Shown here one piece after another: positions 56,391-64,000 of a stretch of 64,000 bases of DNA. This stretch comes from Amphiura filiformis (Eukaryota; Echinodermata; Ophiuroidea; Amphilepidida; Amphiuridae). The stretch's first letter is position 1. The number at the start of each line of letters is the position of its first letter. A program made the translations under genes and the position numbers. The stretch lies in contig NC_092646.1 in assembly GCF_039555335.1 (NCBI RefSeq), positions 33,610,880-33,674,879 of the forward strand, written 5' to 3'. A model generated the notes under the pieces. It was not told where the DNA came from and ran no database searches. It saw only the letters and a program-made list of their open reading frames with translations.

Positions 56391-57422
56391 AACGGCACTT
56401 GTTTACATTTTGAGAGCGTGCACAGTGTAAACTAAAACACGGACGTGTGTTTCTGATCGGTGATTCAATCGTCTGACAATCATAACAACATACGCGGTAA
56501 TCTGATTGGCCGATTAAGCGTCAAAATGTCGCTCATTAACAGGGCGCTTAAGCGTCAATCTGAGTAAGGGACTGCCGTTCTTCTCTGAAACTGAGTGTGG
56601 TTCAACATGCATGCACGTACATGTATGTCATGTATGTATGTGTACTGTGACAAGTAAGCTTAAACAAATTTTTGTGTACTCACTTCATCAAAATTGAATT
56701 CACTATAAATCCATTATAACTTGACTTCGACGAAAACATGTAATTGAATCAGGCCTTATAGTTAAATATATAGACCTAGCCTTTCAAGCACATGACACTG
56801 TTCACTTTCAAGTTTCAACTCTTATTATTGATAAAACCGCCACTTCGCAATAGATAGGATGTCGCCATTCTTATTTGATTTGTTTTTTCTTGTTGCACAC
56901 CACTATACATGCAAAAATCCTCATTGAACGACATGTTCATATTGATGATTTTGTCAATGCTGATGGGAACTACAAATGAAATTTGGTATCAAAATAAAGC
57001 TATTCATAACTGATAATGTTATTATATTATCTGTATACCATGCTAATCATCAACTTCTTTTAACCATCAACCTTACAACCCCCTCCCCACCCCACCCCCA
57101 TTTTTTTTCCATTAAATCAACCTGTGGCGTGTTTCACTAAGATGTACGTAAGTAGGGTTCCTACGTGCAGTATTTGGCGTTACTTACGAACGGTCTTTTA
57201 CGACTGTTCGTAGCCACGTACTGTACGTAAAACTGTTTCACTTAACTCTACGTGGCTGCGACTCTACGCAAATTCCGATTGGTTTTAAAAAGTATCATTA
57301 GAGAAACGGCGAACGAGGATGGGGTGACGGGCGCTCTCTGTGTGTCGTCTGCAGTCTGTGTCGGTGTTAATTGATTGAAAGCCGTGTGTGTTAAAGATTG
57401 GTGTTTTTCAGTGATCATACCG

Positions 57423-60400
57423 ATGCAATCTACAGCTACATCTACATCTACCATGTCTACAGGAGTACCGATCCCGGTGCTCGTAGACAAGCCGGTAATG
57501 GTAAGCCGGTATCTATTTTACTTTCTAGTTGTTTCACAGCAAGAGTCAAGACTAACACGATGAACATGTCATGCATAACATGTATGATGGTACTTCCAAG
57601 TTCCATCATCATCATCATGTCCATGGACATGATCATGATGATGGATGTACTGACTGATCCGTTGAATGTACGGGTCCGGGTACCGTTTACAGTTGACGCG
57701 CATATGCATCACTGCAATTACTGAGTAATGATCGGACAAAATGTCATCCGGTACACATGATCATGATGATGTACAATACACATGATGTACATGCATTACT
57801 ACATGTCATGCATGTACTATTCATGCTACTTGTCAATGTCATGGCATGCCATGGTAATGTAGTCAAACTCATGGTAGTAGTGTTTCACGATTAAAAAAAA
57901 AAATAGCCCCACTCTGACTGTTCCCTGCAGGCCGGTACAAAATTTAATGACAAGTTGATTAGTTCCCGTCTCCCTCCCGACGACTTCCCGGCCCCCCTAC
58001 CCCGGTGAAATTGTTCCAGCCAAACTTAAAAAAAAGTTTTGTAAACTCACCGTTTGGCGCACCGCATATCATGCACTTGTCTTGGTTCATGTTATTTTTA
58101 TAGGGCCAATAAGCTCCTTCAAACATTAATAAAAAGAAGTCGTGCCGATTCCTTATGTTAAATAGAACCATCACCTGCTCACCAGGGCAGGGGTATATAG
58201 CTTTGTTCGAAAATTTCTAACCTTTGTATGAACAACCGACGACGCCGATAGCTTGTGTACAGTAACTACCATGGGGGTCCATGTCGTGCATGCATAAAAG
58301 ATAGATTTTTCGATTAACCTGGGTAGCTTTAAGGCCCAAAAGTTGGGGGTTGCATGTTTTCACATGTTTTTCACTCAGAGCTTGCAGAAAATCTAAATAC
58401 ATGAGCTAGGTGAAAATTAAATCTCGGGGTGAAAAATATTTTGCAGTGTAGTCAGGGGTAAGACTAGAGTAAGGTCCAAAAGTAGAGGGTCAGTGTTCAC
58501 CCCCGAGCTTGCACATTCCTAATATATGGAGGGTGAAAAATTAATATCTTTTTAATTTAGGGGGTCATTCACCTCCGATGGGGGGTTAACACTACCCCCA
58601 ACTTGCCCAAGGGTAGCGCTAAGTTGCTTTTTGGGGTCCCGGACCCACCAAAATAGAGTTCGGACCCCCTGTTTTTAATTTTCTGCAAGTTCAGGGGTCC
58701 CTGCAGACCCCCAGTTTTTCAATCTAGCGCTATTGCAGACATACTATTTATGCTGCATTTGTGCAACTCGGACTCACCAAATTCTACTCCGGACCCCCTA
58801 CTTTTTAATTTTCTGCAAGTTCAGGGGTCCCTGCGGACACTGGAGTGTTTAGTTCTTGCGCTTCCCCTGACTACCCCTGACCTAAACCATGACATTGAAT
58901 TTTGGCTTTTGCATGATAAAATTGTACGGTAATCATCATGATTGGACGTCAGGACAGAAATCCTCCATATTGAAATTTAAGCTCCAGCAATGCGATGTTG
59001 ACATCATGAGGTGATGCTTGCCAATTTTTACTGCCTGCTTGCGTGCTGGTGGCGCAACTTGAAGTTGCATGCTTGTACGAAATATTATATACGGTACGGT
59101 ATACCGGGTATTTTAAAAGCCCTCCTAATAGTGTAAATAAGCTTAAAATTTATGTTCATCAGTCATGTCCGTGTCCGCAAAAAAACAGACATTGAAAACA
59201 TTAATTTACAGTACGGTACCCCGGTAATGCGATGGGATTCTCTCCAGAAACCTAAATATTTTATGTCATCATAAAGCTGAAGGAAAACAAATTTGCAACC
59301 TGCAAGTTGGTATACAGGGTGCTACAATATCAAATTGGGTTGAAAAATTACATTTTGGTTCGAAAGGTATAATTTGTGTTTCTCTCTTATTTACTACCGG
59401 TACCATAAAAACCTGTTCTGCTAAAACCTCTTTACTAGGCTATTAGATGTGCTAATAACATTGTAGGCTTTCAAAAAAAAAGCAAACTTATAATGATGAG
59501 TTATGTTGCCTTTAGAACTGAGATACAGGGTGTTCAAAAGTCGTACATATTTTTTATGATTTTTTTGACATAATCAGTCAAAACTTTTTTACTCCATGTC
59601 CTACACAAAATCCAATCTCAAATCTGAATTCCTCATCAAATTTCCTGCAAAAAATGTTAACATTAACATAAGTAGGCCAACTAGTACTACATGTACTATG
59701 ACATTCAGAACATTTTCGAGCATAAATACATGACAAGTTACGTATAGGTAAAGCAGGGGGAAGCCTAGAACCCATGACATAGATTGCAGCACACTTGCAA
59801 CAAATCAATTAGCCTAGCTTGGAGTAAACAAGTCGCATAGTAAACTAGACATCAATACCAAAACAATGCTAGTATGGTACGGTACATAATCCATCTCAAT
59901 ACCTTGATGGGTTACACCTGGACCAAAACAAGTATATTTAAAGCACTGTAGGTTACTTTAAGTCCCGGCTTTAGAAAGTATGTTTTCTAAACAACATTCC
60001 AATGTGTAGACTTCTCCGTAGTCCACTTGCCATTGTGCATACTCAGAATTAACTTAGCATTTAAAACTCCGATTGTGTGCACAATTGATAGATTTTCCTG
60101 ATCTATTCAGTCACCGTCGCCCTCAAAATGCGACTATGGCATATTCTATCCAATGTGCGATAAAGTACAAATAAAGCACAATGACCAGAAAAGTACATTT
60201 AAAGCATACTGAAAAAAAAGCACATTTAAAGTAATGTACCCGGTACTTTAATAACTGTTTTAAATTATTATTTATACATTATACAGGACTGTATTTCTAG
60301 TGCTCAGCAACCATCAGAGTGGACATGGCCGGCCTCAATGAATATCTTTGTAAGTAATTTAAAATAATTAAGTTATTTTGTACTGAGATTAACAGTGATC

Positions 60401-63302
60401 TCATTCTATACTCTATAGTTGTTGACACTGTTGATGTAAATAAATGCTTTTGACGAGATAGTGATTGATTCAGCAAAATAGGTATATACAATATAATTCC
60501 AATTTGTTGAAAAATCAACAATCAGGATTTATTGACAAACAATATTATTAAAATTATTAAAGCATTTAGTCATAGTTTCCTAAAGGGGCATTTTTTGATC
60601 CACAGCCTCACCCCCAGTCCCCACCCACTTTTCCTGCCACAAATCTTTTGCAACCCCTTTGCACATGCCATATTTTGGGATTACAATTTACCCCTGCCCA
60701 ATTTTGTACCTATTTCAGTACAAGTGCATTTTTTGTACAATTTCTCCTATTTCATACACAAGATAATGATCTAGTTGTCTAGTTAAAATTATTTGGTCTT
60801 TTCCTCCTTTATTCCCAAAAGTACAAGAATGGAACACAACAACCGGTGCCTCTATTGGAGGTTCAGCAGCCCATGTCAGTCATGTCACAAGTAACAGCAA
60901 CATCAGTTCAACAGCCGCTGCAGCCCATCTCTCAAGTAACAGCAACATCAGTACATGTTGATCAAGAAAATGAAAAAGATGGAGTGTCTAAGTTGCAAAA
61001 GGTTAGTTTTATATATAAATGGCATTTTTCAATTATAGATTAATAAACGCGTATCACTTGTAGGGAGTGAAATTGTACAATTTCTTGAGCAACAAGCGAT
61101 ACACATTTATCAACCTATTTCATACACGACTAAAAAAATCCTGTGATATTTGCAATTTTATAACAAAATTGTCACTAAAAATGTGTGAAAATGCAAACAA
61201 TTATAAATGCATCCACCCACAAGAAAAATGAACACGTCCGAAAGCAATGTGTACTGCGCCCGTGCAGTTATACAATATTTATTCATGGCTAGTAATTTAC
61301 TAATGCTTGCTCTAATTGGTTCTCACTAGCAAGTGGTGTATGAAGTATAGGTTAATACATGCGTTTCACTTGTTGGGAGTGAAATTGCACAAAATAATGC
61401 ACGCATGCTGAGATGTTGATGCATCGAATGCACCAGCCCCAAAAGGGGGAGTGCATTAAACACATCAAAATGAGTGATATAAAACAAATATTAACTGTCT
61501 TAAATTTGTGTAAATTTGTGTAATGGTCGAAATATAACCACGAGGTTAAAGATGTATTGTTCCATTCCACTCGCCGTTCCGGCTTGTGTATTGGAACAAT
61601 CCATCTTTCACCTTGTGATTATATTTCGACCATCACACTCATAGACAGTTAATATAATTATGTATACTATACGATAGGCCTGTCTGTCATGGTAGCGGAT
61701 ACTTCCTACCATTCATTTTGAAATGAACAAAACTTTTTAACATGGCATTTGGCTAAGGGTCTCTTTCTCTTAGGTTCTGATTCTTTCTTTATTCTACCGA
61801 TCATATAATGAGCCATGTATGTTTGTCAATTTTGACGAAATTTGGTTATTATGACTATTGGGAGTGCCACATGAAAATGTCTGGCGCAAATGTCATGTTA
61901 AGATCATTGGGCCCCAAAACATATAAATTAGCTACATTTTAATGGGGCTTCAACTTCATCAATGCTGTTGTTTTCTTCAGTTTCTTCAACTCCTCCCCCC
62001 CCCCCACCCGCAGAGGTGATATAGTGTACTACATCATTGTAATCTTGTTTTCATTTTGTTTAGGTGACCCAACATGGACGGAAACGGAAGGCAAAAAAAA
62101 CCGAATAAGCCCTCAGGAGAAGCAACTAAAGCAAGTGATAAAGACTCAGAGAATAAGGTAAATTAAAAAGGGACAGTTACAAAGTTTAAAAACTAGCACA
62201 ATCTTACTATAAATAGGGGAATGTTGTATCTATGTATGTATACATGTATCTATGTATCTATCTATGTATGCACATAAAGGCTCTGTCAGTTTCGATCCAA
62301 ATGTCACCAAATTCATACGGGAGATCGAGGAATATACGGAGACGGTAATGCGAAAATTTGGTTGAAAACGGTCAAGAATTGGCCTCAAAATCAGTGGAAA
62401 TGTGGTCCGTTGCTATACTAGGTAAACAAAAAAAGGAGTCAGTTACTAAGCTAGCCCTGCGCATCGCACGGGCGTATCTAATGCCAAGCCGCTCGCATAG
62501 CGCAGCGATACCGCGCGGGTAACGCAGCACTACGCCATGGCACGCGTAAACGACGCAGAGACATGAATGATATTAACGACCGTAGCGTAATAAATACGGG
62601 CTTGTGATGACTATTTATGACTGTTTTTGCCTTCTAAAATATTGTTTTTATGTCTTTTAATCCTAAAAATCTTGTACATTTATATCTTTGTTTTATTGCT
62701 GTAAAGCGCTTTGTGATCGCTTGATGTATTGCGCTATATAAAAATAAAATATTATTATTATTATTATTATTATTTACCTTTGTTTGGCCAATCCATTTTA
62801 GCTATACACTACAGGATTCTCATGAGAGTAGTGCTGCTACTCTCGAGTACCTACATCGGCGACCAGGCCCTTGTGGCCCAGGAGGCCAGCTACAACTCGC
62901 AAATAACTCTTGGCGTAGGTACTTTGAAGGAGATACCCTTTGAAGATACTCCGAGTAGTAGCCGCAAGTACCATTGTAGGAGAGGAATCTTGTAGTGTAG
63001 TGATTAGATAATTGGAGTCACTAAGGTGATGAACATAAATACAGTTCATAAATTTGCAAGAAAAAGAAGAAGAGAGGTATTGATGAAAATCATGTTATTT
63101 TGTAACATTAATTTCTTTTATCTTAATTCATTCTTGCATTTTCTTGTTATTATTCACAGAAGATCAGAAAGCGAGCACCCAACTGGAAAGAGATTGAAAT
63201 CACAACTTTAGCATCCTTTGTTCAAGAACATAAGGCCCTCCTTTTTGGGTCTAAGAAAGGATCAGGTCGTGTGGAAACTGTAAAACGGGAATATTGGGAA
63301 AG
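57423..63302 (+). CDS. Myb/SANT-like DNA-binding protein gene, 5' part, plus strand
   Basis: Exons in matching phase: 57423-57500 (proposed start, MQSTATSTSTMSTGVPIPVL, donor GTAAGC), 60822-61001, 62064-62157 and 63160-63302; the gene runs off the window. Exon 60822-61001 encodes two copies of a QVTATSV-containing repeat (QQPMSVMSQVTATSVQQPLQ). Exon 62064-62157 is basic (QHGRKRKAK) and its frame slips in an 8-base A-run, one A too many for the downstream frame. Exon 63160-63302 encodes RKRAPNWKEIEITTLASFVQ, then EHKALLFGSKKG and REYWERF. That is the start of a Myb/SANT-like domain, as in many invertebrate nuclear factors and transposon-derived regulators. A DNA-binding role is likely. The first exon link is the weakest part. 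Confidence 0.55.
57560..57870. repeat. CATG-rich palindromic tract
   Basis: Dense CATG/ATGATC sequence, including the palindrome CATGTCCATGGACATG. It lies in the proposed first intron of the Myb/SANT-like gene. Nature unknown; simple-sequence drift is likely. Confidence 0.5.
58636..58845. repeat. diverged tandem duplication (TTTTTAATTTTCTGCAAGTT)
   Basis: Two units, each with GGACCCCCT followed by TTTTTAATTTTCTGCAAGTT and CAGGGGTCCCTGC (about 58660 and 58790). Confidence 0.7.
62200..62775 (+). repeat. dispersed module (as 42485-42890) joined to a LINE/SINE-type tail
   Basis: The first about 200 bp match 42485-42700. The end carries GCGCTTTGTGATCGC, GCGCTATATAAAAATAAAAT and a TTA repeat (62749-62774), the usual 3' tail of CR1/L2-type retroposons. 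It is intronic in the Myb/SANT-like gene. Confidence 0.65.
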
Positions 63303-63459
63303 GTTTGTATTTTTTTAAGTGATAAAATGAAAAGACACATGTAGGACAGTGGAGGGGGGGCAAAATTGACCAATTCAGCATCGATTCTACGCCCTCCAAG
63401 CGCTGAAAGTCAAAATTTTCGTAATGCGCTTTGCATAATCAATTAAAAGAACATTTTAA

Positions 63460-64000
63460 GGTGGCTGTGTACTCTCAGACATGCATGTAGTAAAAGTGCA
63501 ATAACTTTGTAATTATTCCCGCAAAATATATAAAAGTATACATTTTTATGAAGGCAAGACATCAATAAATCTTAATATAAATACAGATTTGGGGTAAAAA
63601 CAACAATTATGAAGAAAATCACAAAAAAGTGAGTTTTTGGCAATATTTGTTAGGTACATCATAACAAAAAAAACACTCTTTCCATAATATTTTATTTTGT
63701 TTTTAGCTCAATCATGAGGCTCCATTCCAAAAACGTTATTTTTATTTTTTTTGATATTGGCCTTATTTTTTGAGATATTGACCATATAAGGCATCAAATT
63801 GAACTTTTTAAAATTCACAAACGCCTATTTGCACAAAATGATGCCTAAAATCATAAATAGACCAAAATATAAAAAAATGAGAAAACCGTTTCTTGAGTCG
63901 ATCATGCTTTTTACGATGATCATATTTGCTTACCTATAGATGCTGTATTTATTGAGTTATCGTGTACCTAAATCGTCATTTTACCGAGAAAATGAACATT
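63460..64000. mobile_element. TTAA-target element, inverted second copy of 27085-28157, cut by window end
   Basis: It begins GGTGGCTGTGTACTCTCAGA right after TTAA (63456-63459). It matches the complement of 27612-28157 throughout with few differences, and continues past the window. Confidence 0.85.

Overview
The window is AT-rich eukaryotic DNA with introns and many miniature transposons. It looks like the nuclear genome of a marine invertebrate, probably a deuterostome such as an echinoderm, hemichordate or lancelet. The taxon is inferred from repeat style only. Two things dominate: a decaying Polinton/Maverick virus-like transposon at the left edge (1 to about 10957), and a long intron-rich host gene on the minus strand (about 24734-49465).

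Polinton, 1-10957. In order: the C-terminal part of the major capsid protein, an A32/FtsK-type packaging ATPase, a conserved Polinton protein, an intact Fic-domain gene, a 23-bp tandem repeat, three small proteins typical of these elements (two with membrane segments), a zinc-ribbon VLTF3-like factor (minus), a small unrecognised protein (minus), a retroviral-type integrase (plus), protein-primed DNA polymerase B (minus) and a small terminal gene (minus). Most large genes carry one to three single-base frameshifts, often in homopolymers. The Fic gene and several small genes are open throughout. Four gene ends are followed by strong hairpins, several with T-runs, and most gene starts are preceded by AATAAAG or AATAAAAG. 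Protease and penton genes are not in view and may lie to the left.

10958-24700. No convincing host gene. It holds Tc1/mariner-like, hAT-like and fold-back miniature elements, tRNA-like SINEs, direct and tandem repeats, and a decayed LINE reverse transcriptase.

24734-49465, minus strand. Fifteen exons with matching splice sites and reading phases predict a protein of about 955 residues. Its order is: short N-terminal leader; herpesvirus-tegument-like papain-fold cysteine protease domain; short charged linker; protein-kinase N-lobe, catalytic loop and DFG segment with no normal C-lobe following; F5/8C (discoidin) domain; unassigned helical linker; second discoidin domain. I do not know this architecture from described genes and consider it the most interesting object here. 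Its introns are packed with TTAA-target, hAT and fold-back elements and tandem SINEs.

49500-64000. Repeats, an internally deleted LINE, a CpG-rich patch, a hAT miniature element with a perfect 8-bp duplication, and a plus-strand gene (57423-63302, continuing off the window) encoding a Myb/SANT-like DNA-binding protein. Single-base homopolymer faults also occur in exons of both host genes, so some apparent breaks, including those in the Polinton, may be assembly errors rather than decay.
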